The translations under genes and the position numbers were made by a program. DNA of 64,000 nucleotides from Candidatus Zixiibacteriota bacterium. GTDB taxonomy: Bacteria; Zixibacteria; MSB-5A5; GN15; FEB-12. The notes under the pieces were generated by a model. It was not told the origin of the DNA, ran no database searches, and saw only the letters and a list, made by a program, of their open reading frames with translations. Where the stretch lies: contig JANQPI010000020.1 of assembly GCA_028289585.1 (NCBI GenBank), forward strand, positions 408,039 to 472,038, written 5' to 3'. This document shows, piece after piece, positions 54,567 to 63,106 of the stretch; the stretch's first letter is position 1, and every line of letters begins with the position of its first letter.

Positions 54567-55994
54567 CTAGAAGCGGAAGAATTCCTCAAACGACGGTCGG
54601 TAATCCGGCGGGGCATACTCGCCGGCTTCCTTATTGAGTACGTAGTCGTTGCGGTAATCGCCGCCGGCGATTCGCTTGAGCATCTCCAAGAGCCAGTCGA
54701 TTTCATCTTTGGTGTTATAGAGCCCGAATGAAACCCGCACTGCCCCGGGAATGTCCGAGCGATCCCGATTCAAAATGTCACGCTCTACCTTCCGCGAGCG
54801 CTCATTGGAACACTTCAACAGCTCTTTCACGTAGAGATGCGCACAGAAACACCCGGAGCGTACGCCGATCGCACCCTCATGTGACAGCACTGCCGCAGTT
54901 AACGAGTGTGGAACCCCGGACACATTTATTGGAATCACTCCCAGTCGATCGCGGGCAGTCGACGGTTCGTCGTCGGCGTAGAAGACGATCTTATCGATCT
55001 TCTTTAGTTCGGTCAGTGCATATGACGTAAGTTCGGCCTCGTGATCGATAATCGCGTCCCAGCCGAGGTCCTCGAACAGGCGAATCGCCTTACCGAGCGA
55101 GACGACACCGACAATGTCCGGCGTTCCGGCTTCCTCTTTTTCCGGCAGTTCCGTCCAGTACGCCTCTTCGAGATTGACGATATCGACAACGCCACCACCA
55201 ACCTCTTCTGGATCGCCCTGTTCGAATGTATCTCGATCACCCACGAGCACGCCGACGCCAAACGGAGCGTACATCTTGTGCGCCGAAAAGACCATGTAGT
55301 CGATCTTTGTTTCCGGATCGTCGGGTTTCAATCGAACCGGACGATGCGGCACGAGTTGAGCGCCGTCGACCAGCAATCGCGCGCCAACACGATGCGCTTC
55401 ACGGGCGAAATGATCGATGTCATTGATGTAACCTGACACGTTTGACGCCCCCGTGATAGCGACCAGACGCACACGATTGCCATAGGCTTTGAGCTTGGTG
55501 GCGTAATCATCCTTGTCAATCGTTCCGTCGGGACCAACTGCGATGTGGACGACGCGAGCGACGCGGCGCCACGGTAACTCGTTTGAATGATGCTCCATCA
55601 AGGTCGTCAGAATGACATCGTTTGGTTCAAAATGCATGCGGTGAGCGAGTTTGTTGATCGCCTCGGTCGAGTTCTTGCAGAAAAGGACGACTTGCGATTC
55701 GAGATCCGCACCAACAAACCGAGCGACCATGTCGCGAGCTTCCTCAAACGCCCAACTCGACAGTTGCGACTTGAATCCGGTACCTCGATGGACATTGGAA
55801 TACCATGTGAGGAACTCGTTGAGTCCGTCGACGATCGGCTGAAATGTTGGCGTCGATGCCGCATTATCGAAATTGATGTACCGCCGGGACCCGGTACGGG
55901 TTGGAACGACCGTATCAGCACCGACGACAAGATTCGGCAATTGATCAATAGTTATCGGCGCCGGCGGCGCGTTCATGGTGCGCAGAGCGGACAT
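54567..55994 (-). CDS. SufS-like class V aminotransferase (cysteine desulfurase-like)
   Basis: A 475-residue PLP enzyme. The PLP-binding Lys is in VFSAHKMYAPFG, and the conserved MEHHSNELPW and DGAQLVPH segments are present. A GVRSGCFCAH motif occupies the position of the catalytic Cys loop. It is longer than typical SufS (about 410 residues), with a C-terminal extension. No other suf genes are adjacent, so a desulfurase function is probable but not certain. ATG 55994 or 55976 are possible starts. Confidence 0.78.
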   Translation of the reverse strand: MSALRTMNAPPAPITIDQLPNLVVGADTVVPTRTGSRRYINFDNAASTPTFQPIVDGLNEFLTWYSNVHRGTGFKSQLSSWAFEEARDMVARFVGADLESQVVLFCKNSTEAINKLAHRMHFEPNDVILTTLMEHHSNELPWRRVARVVHIAVGPDGTIDKDDYATKLKAYGNRVRLVAITGASNVSGYINDIDHFAREAHRVGARLLVDGAQLVPHRPVRLKPDDPETKIDYMVFSAHKMYAPFGVGVLVGDRDTFEQGDPEEVGGGVVDIVNLEEAYWTELPEKEEAGTPDIVGVVSLGKAIRLFEDLGWDAIIDHEAELTSYALTELKKIDKIVFYADDEPSTARDRLGVIPINVSGVPHSLTAAVLSHEGAIGVRSGCFCAHLYVKELLKCSNERSRKVERDILNRDRSDIPGAVRVSFGLYNTKDEIDWLLEMLKRIAGGDYRNDYVLNKEAGEYAPPDYRPSFEEFFRF

Positions 55995-56065
55995 TCAGGT
56001 AGCCTCATCGTCTAGTCGAATTGCGATTGCTGACAATATAGATGAAGTTGAGAATTCCGCTACCG

Positions 56066-56845
56066 TTACAGGCGGCTCGCGACGAGAAGCACGATCCAGA
56101 GGAGAATGACCGTCAGCGAGCCCAGAGCGAGCAGAAGTTTGCCGCGTTTCTGTCGGTCTGCGGTCGGCAGCGGTGATTCCTCGGGCAGATTCGACCAGAG
56201 TGCGGTAAGTGTTGTCAACACCGCGTTCGGCTCGTCAAAACGATCCGGGTGGTGACGGTCGACCAGTCGTTCGATTACCGACATCTCGGTCGAGAGTGGC
56301 GATTCTGCGATGCCGAGATCGGTAAAGAGCTGACCCAGGGCAGCCAGATCGCTGGAAATCACCGCCGACTGTTCCACCGGTTGTCCTGAAGCCACCGTCG
56401 CGACCTCAAAGTCCGTGATAACGGCGTTTCCCTCGCTATCGACAAACACGTTATCCGCAGTCAGATGGCCGTGTCCCAGATCATAGTCACGGGCCGCAGC
56501 CAACCCGGTTACAATGCCGAGAGCGACTCGGCGGCGAATCCCCACATCGGGAGTCGAAACGAGCCAGTCATTAAGGGTTGGGAGGTCGAGATACTCACGA
56601 ACGACCTGCAACTGTCCATCCACCGGAACGATCCCGTGCGACCACGCCAGGTTCGGATGGTCAAGTTGTCCGAATCGCGACCAACGGCGCGCAATCCGTT
56701 CCAATTGTGCCGCCTTGTCGGGGGTTTCCGGACGCGGTACCGATCGCAGGACCACCATCCGCTCCTGGGCCAAATCAAGCGCCTTGACTGTCGACAAGCC
56801 AAGGTCACCGACGACCCGATATTGTGGGAGTTCCGACGTTGCCAT
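56066..56845 (-). CDS. Membrane-anchored pseudokinase (Ser/Thr kinase-like fold)
   Basis: A 259-residue protein with a protein-kinase-like domain (about 8-225) and one C-terminal transmembrane segment (about 238-256). The catalytic motifs are degenerate. The glycine loop is missing, the ATP-binding Lys of VAIK is not present (VVLRSV) and the HRD loop reads HGHLTADN, losing the catalytic Asp. The metal-binding Asp is kept in TDFEVA (DFG becomes DFE). Catalysis is unlikely; a scaffold or allosteric role is inferred. It lies 27 bases after the MutY-like gene. Confidence 0.7.
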   Translation of the reverse strand: MATSELPQYRVVGDLGLSTVKALDLAQERMVVLRSVPRPETPDKAAQLERIARRWSRFGQLDHPNLAWSHGIVPVDGQLQVVREYLDLPTLNDWLVSTPDVGIRRRVALGIVTGLAAARDYDLGHGHLTADNVFVDSEGNAVITDFEVATVASGQPVEQSAVISSDLAALGQLFTDLGIAESPLSTEMSVIERLVDRHHPDRFDEPNAVLTTLTALWSNLPEESPLPTADRQKRGKLLLALGSLTVILLWIVLLVASRL

Positions 56846-56872
56846 ACCGCTGTAGATCGGGCGGTGAGCGGT

Positions 56873-57700
56873 TTAGGTTGAGTCTGAGCCGTCAATCAGC
56901 TCGACGCGCTGGCCCGTAATCCGAACCATCCCTTCGACGGCAAGGCTTTCCGCCGCTGACCGGACCGTGTCCGTCGACTGCCCCAACGCCCGGGCCACCG
57001 ACGTCAGGCCGATCGAACGATGACGGGTCAGACGACGAACGATCTCCCCACGGATCTGACGCCGCGAACCGACAAAAACCGACTGCTTGGAGGTTGGTGG
57101 GACGCCGGTCAGTCGCCGCGGAAGCCGAAGCGCACTGTAGTCCATCAGGCCATTGTGCCAGTCACGGGAGCGGCGAGGCGGAACGAGTTGTCGAGCGATC
57201 TCCCACAGGTCGGCTGTTCCGATCTCGGGGTCGAGTCCAAGCTCATGAATCAGCACACGCCGGACATTGGTATCGACAGTTGCCACCGGTTGGTTGTAGG
57301 CAAAGATCAGGATCGCCCGGGCGGTGTACGGGCCAATTCCGGGCAGTTCCAGGAGCACAGATTCGTCGTCCGGCAGCTGCCCACCATAGTCTGAAACAAC
57401 GTGCCCGGCCAGCCGATGTAAATTCACGGCGCGTCGATTGTAGCCGAGGCCCGACCATGCGGCGAGGACGTGTTGTCGCGAACTTTGAGCCAGCGCTGAC
57501 CAACTGGCCCAACGTGCCAACCAGTCTTCATATTTAGGGACAACCCGCTCGACTTGGGTCTGCTGGAGCATGAACTCGGAAACCGTGATTGCATATGGAT
57601 CGGTTGTTGTCCGCCATGGCAGTGCTCGACCTTCCCGTCGGTAAAATGACAGAATGCGCCGCCGTAAACGACGAATTATGTCAGTCTCCAGCCGTCGCAT
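56873..57700 (-). CDS. A/G-specific adenine glycosylase-like protein without iron-sulfur ligands
   Basis: A 275-residue HhH-GPD glycosylase. The catalytic Glu in VSEFMLQQTQ, the HhH LPGIGPYTA and the catalytic Asp in VATVDTNVRRVL all fit MutY. The four cysteines of the usual iron-sulfur cluster are absent. The region reads MDYSALRLPRRLTGVPP instead, and a small HTH-like C-terminal domain (about 200-265) replaces the NUDIX-like domain. MutY removes adenine opposite 8-oxoguanine. The gene is 4 bases from the O-antigen ligase-family gene. Confidence 0.78.
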   Translation of the reverse strand: MRRLETDIIRRLRRRILSFYRREGRALPWRTTTDPYAITVSEFMLQQTQVERVVPKYEDWLARWASWSALAQSSRQHVLAAWSGLGYNRRAVNLHRLAGHVVSDYGGQLPDDESVLLELPGIGPYTARAILIFAYNQPVATVDTNVRRVLIHELGLDPEIGTADLWEIARQLVPPRRSRDWHNGLMDYSALRLPRRLTGVPPTSKQSVFVGSRRQIRGEIVRRLTRHRSIGLTSVARALGQSTDTVRSAAESLAVEGMVRITGQRVELIDGSDST

Positions 57701-57704
57701 GCGA

Positions 57705-59165
57705 TTAGTGGGTTACCGTTTCGACACGCCGTCGCTGGCGTTCCCAGAGCGCCGCCGCCAATCCGAACATAAGCGCAAACAGATGTGCCCCGACCTCAAA
57801 CGTCCAGGCGCGCATGAAGAAGAGGGTCGTTGCAAAGGCGATATGCAAAGCCAGAATGGCAAGCGCGGTCGGATAGAGAGCGGTCATGCGAAGCAGACGA
57901 GCTGTGCTGCTGGAGATCGAAAGACCGCGCCAGGCGACCGCGAGGATAGCCGCAAGGCCCACGATTCCTGTTTCGGCGAGAAGTTGGAGGGCAACGTTGT
58001 GGGGCGACATCCAATGAACAAAGTACCACATGTAATGCCCGCGAACGCCCGGGACAATATCCTCGACGATCTTGAAATTGCCGGGCCCAATGCCCGTGAT
58101 CGGTGCGGCCTGCCAGGCTTGGAGAGCGGCGTCCCAGAGAATCAGACGAAGGCGTATCGTTCCCTGGGGATCACCAATCGAAACGATCAGGCGTTCGACG
58201 CGTGACCACCAGTCGGTTAACACGGCCCCGCCCAGAACGGCGCCCGCTCCGATCGCAAGAAGAATCGTTGTCACCCACTGGGCAACATGGCGACGTACAT
58301 CCGAGCGGTTCTGTCGCCGCGCCTCGCGCGCCGAAATGAACAGGATAATCACTGCCATGATCATCATTGCCAGGAGAGGACCACGCGCCTGTGTCGCAAT
58401 GACTCCTCCTGTCATTACTACGGCGGACAACGTGAATAGCCAGCGTCGCCAGCCGATCCGATCCCAGATCGCGTAAACGGTAGCTACCGAGAAAGCGGTG
58501 ATCGCCAGCATCTCGAAACCAACACTGGCCGTACCAAAGACTCGTACGCCGCCACCGAGCAGCACAAAGGTCGACGCATTGATCAATCCCAGGAGCGCTA
58601 CCCAGACAACGAAGCCAACCAATAGCGTCGTAATCGATAAACGCAGCCCGAGCCAGCGAACGGTCCGGTACATGGCATAAATGATGAGAATACGCGCGAG
58701 CGGTATCACGCTCAGGGAAGGATCATACGCGAAGAGTGTCGCGAGACCGGTTGCCAGAATGAGACCAACAAAGACGAGATCAAATGGGGACCGCTGCCAC
58801 AACGGTTCGTTGCCGACCATTGCTCGCCAGAGGACTGCTGTGAAGAGCGCAGCGGCGGCAACATCATACGGGTAAAGCGTCAGGAGCGACGTTGGATAGG
58901 GAAGGTAGAATCCGAACGACAGAATCCACGCTACGAGAGCCACACGCGGCACGAGAGTGATCAGGACACCGCTCACCATGACGGCGTACACCATCGCATA
59001 GGTCAGTTTGCCGAAGCCAAGCAGCACCGCCAGGGGTAGAAGGATTACTGCGAAGAGGGTGCCCAGACTCCACCTGGTCACGGGCGCTCGGGGATAGGCA
59101 CCAATGGTTGTAGCGGGTGAGGGTGACATTGCTCGGAGCATACGCAACAGGCGTTCGGTTAGCAA
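57705..59165 (-). CDS. O-antigen ligase/polymerase-family membrane protein
   Basis: A 486-residue polytopic membrane protein with about 10-12 transmembrane segments. The large periplasmic loop carries the Wzy_C-type region (TGIGPGNFKIVED, HNVALQLLAETGIVG, about 350-405). Members ligate or polymerise surface glycans. It heads a minus-strand operon with the MutY-like and pseudokinase genes. Confidence 0.82.
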   Translation of the reverse strand: MLTERLLRMLRAMSPSPATTIGAYPRAPVTRWSLGTLFAVILLPLAVLLGFGKLTYAMVYAVMVSGVLITLVPRVALVAWILSFGFYLPYPTSLLTLYPYDVAAAALFTAVLWRAMVGNEPLWQRSPFDLVFVGLILATGLATLFAYDPSLSVIPLARILIIYAMYRTVRWLGLRLSITTLLVGFVVWVALLGLINASTFVLLGGGVRVFGTASVGFEMLAITAFSVATVYAIWDRIGWRRWLFTLSAVVMTGGVIATQARGPLLAMMIMAVIILFISAREARRQNRSDVRRHVAQWVTTILLAIGAGAVLGGAVLTDWWSRVERLIVSIGDPQGTIRLRLILWDAALQAWQAAPITGIGPGNFKIVEDIVPGVRGHYMWYFVHWMSPHNVALQLLAETGIVGLAAILAVAWRGLSISSSTARLLRMTALYPTALAILALHIAFATTLFFMRAWTFEVGAHLFALMFGLAAALWERQRRRVETVTH

Positions 59166-59240
59166 TTTGCGAGTGTGAAGAGGTAGTTATGGCGCAATTG
59201 TTGCGCCTGTTTGCGGGCGGAACCGGTCGCGACCTTTTCT

Positions 59241-59288
59241 GTCACAAGGTGACTATCTCTTGACAGATAAAGGATTTACTTGTTTCTT
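59241..59288 (+). promoter_or_regulatory. Dyad and promoter-like element before secreted-protein/activator operon
   Basis: GTCAC-aag-GTGAC (59241-59253) is a perfect dyad of operator type, 6 bases upstream of TTGACA (59260-59265). The -10 at 59283-59288 (TTTCTT) is weak. The region lies between divergent units. Confidence 0.35.
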
Positions 59289-59398
59289 GGGAAAGCCTGA
59301 GGCCGGATCACACACGATTGTGCGGTGATATTCAACGGCGCAGTTTTCGCGACAAAAACGTATCAGTTTCTATAGCACCAAACCAAGGAGTGATTCCA

Positions 59399-59737
59399 AT
59401 GAAACGCTGGCTTTTCACATCGCTCGTGGCGCTGGCACTGGTGGGCTTGGCGGTCCCGTCAGTAACCGCGCTCGATACCCCGTTCCCTCCACCCAAAGAG
59501 ATTAAACCGAACACCGATGACCATCCGTGGGGAGGTGATCGTTCCGATCCGGGCGATGCTCCCGATCGTATCGTCCATGAGGACCGTCAGTTGAAGATCT
59601 TCCGTATTAGTGGCTACGATCCGCTCTCGATGTTCATTCTGACGTTCATGATTCGTCTGCAGATGCTGGCCGACGATACCCCTGCCGAAGAATCGACGCA
59701 GGAATCGCCGACCGGTTCGAGAGGGGGCGTGCGCTAA
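59399..59737 (+). CDS. Small secreted protein of unknown function
   Basis: A 112-residue protein that I do not recognise. ATG 59399 follows AAGGAG by 8 bases. A signal peptide (cut near VTALDT, residue 22) precedes a short Pro/Asp-rich stretch (PFPPPKEIKPNTDDHPWGGD) and a hydrophobic helix (about 74-92, PLSMFILTFMIRLQML) that may be a second membrane segment. The stop overlaps the activator start (TAATG at 59735-59739), implying coupled translation and a functional link. Confidence 0.7.
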   Translation: MKRWLFTSLVALALVGLAVPSVTALDTPFPPPKEIKPNTDDHPWGGDRSDPGDAPDRIVHEDRQLKIFRISGYDPLSMFILTFMIRLQMLADDTPAEESTQESPTGSRGGVR

Positions 59738-62001
59738 TGACCATTCGCAACTCCGATACAGTTTTCGCAGCGAGTGCTGCGGACTATATCGAGCGATTGG
59801 TTGAGGCACGCAGTTTCCGCTCCGCTCGCGACTACGCCGCCCGGCAGGGGGGCTCGCTGACCGGCCTGACCAGCCCTGATGCTGCCCGCTTCTTCTTGGC
59901 CGCGGCGCGCGCCGAGCAGGCGATCGGGACCTCCGATGCTGCCTTACGTGCCCTCCGAATCGCTCAGACGCATGCCGAGACCGCCGGTGATCAGGCGCTC
60001 CTTGGCGACATTTACCTGACCCTCGGTCAGACACTGAGACTGACCGATCAGCTGTCCGCGGCCGAGAAGGCCTTGCGTGACGCAGAATCAATTTTCCGCC
60101 GCGCCGACCATCGGTCCGGCCAGGCTCGTGCACTGAACCAGTTGGCCGGCTTCTATTTCCGGCAGGGTGAATACGGCAATGCCGTCACCAATCTGCTCGA
60201 AGCGGTCGAAATCGTCCGCGACCTCGGTGATACGCGCCAACTCGGATTCATGCTCGGCAATCTCGGTCGTGTCTACACCTTGCTGGGTGAGCCGACGAAA
60301 GCCGAGGCGTACCTTCGCCAGAACATCGAACTCTCGACCGATCTTGACGATCTCCTCGAAGTCGGCCGGGCGCAGCTTTCGCTGGGCTATCTCCAGCTTC
60401 AGTGTGAGCGGTTTGATGACGCGGCTCTGTCGCTCGATGCTGCCGAGCGGTCGCTCACGATTGCCAACTCACCGCGCGATATGGCGATTCTCGCCACCTA
60501 TCGCGGTGAACTTGAGTACAAGCGTGGCGACTTCGCGCGGTCCAGCGAAACGCTCCGCACGGCCCTATCGATGGCACGCGCGATCGATCCGCATTCGACC
60601 CTGACCGGACGGGTGCACCGTCATCTCGCCGAACTTGCCGTTCGCACGGGCGATTTCCCAACCGCCACGCGTGAGGTTTCGTTGGGGCTGACGTTGATGG
60701 CTGCCGGTAAGGATGCGGTCGAGACGGCTGCACTCACCCTGTTGCGAGCCATGATCGCCAATCAGGAAAACAAGCGCGAGGCTGCGAAAGCCGATGCCTC
60801 AACTGCCGTGGCCATGCTCGAAGATGCTTCGGCGGCGTTTGAGCAGATGGCGGCGCGGGCGTGGATCGGCAGCACCGATCTTTTCTCGCCGAAACATCGC
60901 ATGCTCCATCTGGTTAAAGCTGAGGAATTCTATACTCGCCACGGTCTGACATTGGCGGCCGAGCGGACTGCTCGCATCTTGAGTGGACTCTACGCCAATC
61001 TGCGGAAGAGTGCTGCCGCCACAGTTGCGGCCGATTCCGACGTGACCGTTGGAGCAGTTGCGCCGGAGCACGATTATGTGACGACTTCGGAGGCGATCAA
61101 TCGCTTCAAGCAGCAACTCCCGGCACTTGCCCGGCCCGACCTGCCACTCCTGTTGACTGGCGAAACGGGCGTCGGTAAAGATCGGTTGGCTCGTTACTTT
61201 GCTGCGGTCGCCCGACCGAACAAGCCGTTCGTGAGCATCAACTGTGCCTCGATCCCTGAAACGCTCCTTGAGTCCGAACTCTTCGGTCACACTAAGGGAG
61301 CATTTACGGGAGCCGACGGTCACAAAGATGGGTTGTTTGTCGCCGCCAACGGAGGTGTCCTGTTCCTCGATGAGATCGGCGACATGCCGCTTCAGTTGCA
61401 GGCGAAACTGCTTGGTGTGCTCGAACACAAACGTCTCACACCGCTCGGGAGCACCAGTGAAGTCGAACTTGATATCCTGCTGGTCGCCGCCACGAACCAG
61501 CCCCTCGACAAGCTGGTCGCCCAGGGGAAATTCCGCAGTGATCTCTATTATCGACTTTCCGGCCTACCGTTCCATCTTCCCGCTCTCAAGGACCGGAAAG
61601 AGGATATCCCGCTCCTGATGACCGCCTTCATGCGCGACGCGGGGCTGCTTGAGGAGACCGAGCTGCCGCCGGCCGAGCTGGTTCGCCAGTTCCTCGCCTA
61701 TGACTGGCCGGGCAATGTCCGGGAGCTCAAGAACCGGTTGACCCGACTCGAGGTGATGTCGCAACTCGCTCGCGATGGTGACATCGCGGCCCTGGCGAGT
61801 TCCCTGTTCGATTCCGAACGGACGACCGCCGGATCCGCGAGCCTCTTCGACCGTGTGGCCGAGTTTGAGCGGCAGCTCATCGACGAGGCGCTGATCGCCT
61901 CGGGCGGTAACAAGTCGAAAGCGGCCCGGCTGCTTGGAGTTCACGAGGCGACGATCCGCACCAAAGTGAAACGCTATGGTATGGAGAGTCGTGTGAACTA
62001 A
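59737..62001 (+). CDS. TPR-repeat sigma54-dependent transcriptional activator
   Basis: A 754-residue regulator. The N-terminal half (about 20-430) consists of TPR-like helical repeats (such as LRDAESIFRRADHRSGQAR) instead of a receiver or PAS domain. The AAA+ sigma54-interaction domain (about 455-690) has Walker A GETGVGKD (475-482) and the sigma54 contact loop GAFTGA (about 522-527). A Fis-type HTH ends the protein (GGNKSKAARLLGVHEATI). It should sense a protein or peptide partner through the TPRs. It lies upstream of the microcompartment genes. Confidence 0.9.
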   Translation: MTIRNSDTVFAASAADYIERLVEARSFRSARDYAARQGGSLTGLTSPDAARFFLAAARAEQAIGTSDAALRALRIAQTHAETAGDQALLGDIYLTLGQTLRLTDQLSAAEKALRDAESIFRRADHRSGQARALNQLAGFYFRQGEYGNAVTNLLEAVEIVRDLGDTRQLGFMLGNLGRVYTLLGEPTKAEAYLRQNIELSTDLDDLLEVGRAQLSLGYLQLQCERFDDAALSLDAAERSLTIANSPRDMAILATYRGELEYKRGDFARSSETLRTALSMARAIDPHSTLTGRVHRHLAELAVRTGDFPTATREVSLGLTLMAAGKDAVETAALTLLRAMIANQENKREAAKADASTAVAMLEDASAAFEQMAARAWIGSTDLFSPKHRMLHLVKAEEFYTRHGLTLAAERTARILSGLYANLRKSAAATVAADSDVTVGAVAPEHDYVTTSEAINRFKQQLPALARPDLPLLLTGETGVGKDRLARYFAAVARPNKPFVSINCASIPETLLESELFGHTKGAFTGADGHKDGLFVAANGGVLFLDEIGDMPLQLQAKLLGVLEHKRLTPLGSTSEVELDILLVAATNQPLDKLVAQGKFRSDLYYRLSGLPFHLPALKDRKEDIPLLMTAFMRDAGLLEETELPPAELVRQFLAYDWPGNVRELKNRLTRLEVMSQLARDGDIAALASSLFDSERTTAGSASLFDRVAEFERQLIDEALIASGGNKSKAARLLGVHEATIRTKVKRYGMESRVN

Positions 62002-62045
62002 CGACATCTCGTATAAACGTACGAAACGTACGCACTCCTTGGTAA

Positions 62046-62088
62046 TAGGGGGTAAGTGACTAACGCCAAGTCACTTACCCCTATTTTT
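62046..62088 (+). terminator. Rho-independent terminator after sigma54 activator gene
   Basis: A 15-16-bp stem (TAGGGGGTAAGTGACT with one bulge, pairing AGTCACTTACCCCTA, 62046-62083) is followed by five T residues. Confidence 0.9.
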
Positions 62089-62214
62089 CTGTTCCCCACA
62101 TCGTATCCCCGTACGACTCACACGTGAGCACGTTGCAGCCGCGATCCGGTGCTAATCCCCTAAGTATCTGTCCTGTAATAGTTTGAATGCGGGATCACAC
62201 AGTCGAATGCGGAC

Positions 62215-62231
62215 TTGGCATCGCGGTTGTT
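62215..62231 (+). promoter_or_regulatory. Weak sigma54-like promoter element
   Basis: TTGGCATCGCGGTTGTT resembles the -24/-12 pattern TTGGCACG-N4-TTGCW, but the -12 GC is GT here. It lies 204 bases before the BMC-H gene and downstream of a sigma54-type activator gene. Confidence 0.22.
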
Positions 62232-62308
62232 TCCTATAACAGTGTCATTTCTACTCCCTGGCGTGATTCCCCATCACGTCTGGTAGGTCCTCTTTTCTTT
62301 GGTGTATG

Positions 62309-62346
62309 GCCGTCCGCATTCGAGGGGAGTGCGGGCGGCTATTTCT
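62309..62346 (+). promoter_or_regulatory. Attenuator-like hairpin in BMC leader
   Basis: A 10-bp stem with one G-T pair (GCCGTCCGCA/TGCGGGCGGC, 62309-62339) is followed by TATTTCT. It could act as a weak terminator or attenuator in the leader. Confidence 0.4.
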
Positions 62347-62374
62347 GTCGGTGTGAACAGGTAAATCGAAAACG

Positions 62375-62440
62375 TGCTCCCACTCACACATTAGGCTTGT
62401 CTTTGGCGTTGAACTCATGCTCCGTTGTGGGAGCATGAGT
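62375..62440 (+). promoter_or_regulatory. Alternative-pairing hairpin over BMC-H start codon (candidate RNA switch)
   Basis: ACTCATGCTCC (62413-62423) pairs perfectly with GGAGCATGAGT (62430-62440) over 11 bp, with the 6-base loop GTTGTG. The right arm contains the GGAG and the ATG (62435-62437) of the BMC-H gene. TGCTCCCAC at 62375-62383 can pair with GTGGGAGCA (62427-62435). The two structures are mutually exclusive. Confidence 0.5.
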
Positions 62441-63103
62441 TACCACGCCCTCGGACTGATTGAAACGAATGGTCTTGTCGCCGCAATCGAAGCGTGCGAC
62501 GCTGCTGCCAAAGCGGCCGGTGTCGTTGTTGCCGCTGCTGAGCTGACCGATGCTGCGTACATGACGATCAAAGTCGAGGGAGAACTCGGCGCGGTCCAGG
62601 CCGCGGTCGAGGCGGGAGCGGCCGCCGCACAACGGGTTGGCGAATTGGTTGCGATCCACGTGATCCCTCGCCCCGACGACGGTCTCGGACCGATCATGCC
62701 GCCGCGACGGTACGTGAGTAAGTATCACCCCGACGATACCCGCCCGCCGCTCGATCCCGACGATGCCGATTCGGATCTTCCGTTCGGCAGCCCACCCCCG
62801 CCGCGGCGACCGTCGGGCGGAAGAGCCCCGGCAAAACCGCCCGCGAGGCGGGAGGTCACTCCGGAGAAACCGACAAAGTCGGAAGCACAGCCTCGTTCTG
62901 CGACTTCGACCCCTCAGCAACCCCGCCAAGAGAAAGGGGCTATAGCCCCGCCAGATTGGGAGGCGGTGGAGAAGATGCCCGTCGTCAAACTGCGACGGTT
63001 CGCCCGGACCATCCCCGATCTGCCGATTCAGGGACGGGAGATTTCGATGGCCAACAAGACCCAGTTGCTCGAGGCGATTCGCTCGGTCTGGAAGGAGAAG
63101 TAA
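62435..63103 (+). CDS. BMC-H microcompartment shell protein with C-terminal linker and Rho-N/SAP-like domain
   Basis: A 222-residue shell protein. The BMC domain (about 4-85) has the hexamer-forming pattern ALGLIETNGLVAAIEACD and ends with ELVAIHVIPRP. A Pro/Ser/Lys-rich, probably disordered linker (about 88-175) follows. The C-terminal 45 residues (VEKMPVVKLRRFARTIPDL, KTQLLEAIRSVW) resemble a Rho-N/SAP-like nucleic-acid-binding motif. Standard BMC-H proteins are about 90-100 residues. ATG 62435 matches the family N terminus, although GGAG is only 1 base away; ATG 62417 is an alternative. Confidence 0.85.
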   Translation: MSYHALGLIETNGLVAAIEACDAAAKAAGVVVAAAELTDAAYMTIKVEGELGAVQAAVEAGAAAAQRVGELVAIHVIPRPDDGLGPIMPPRRYVSKYHPDDTRPPLDPDDADSDLPFGSPPPPRRPSGGRAPAKPPARREVTPEKPTKSEAQPRSATSTPQQPRQEKGAIAPPDWEAVEKMPVVKLRRFARTIPDLPIQGREISMANKTQLLEAIRSVWKEK

Positions 63104-63106
63104 GCG

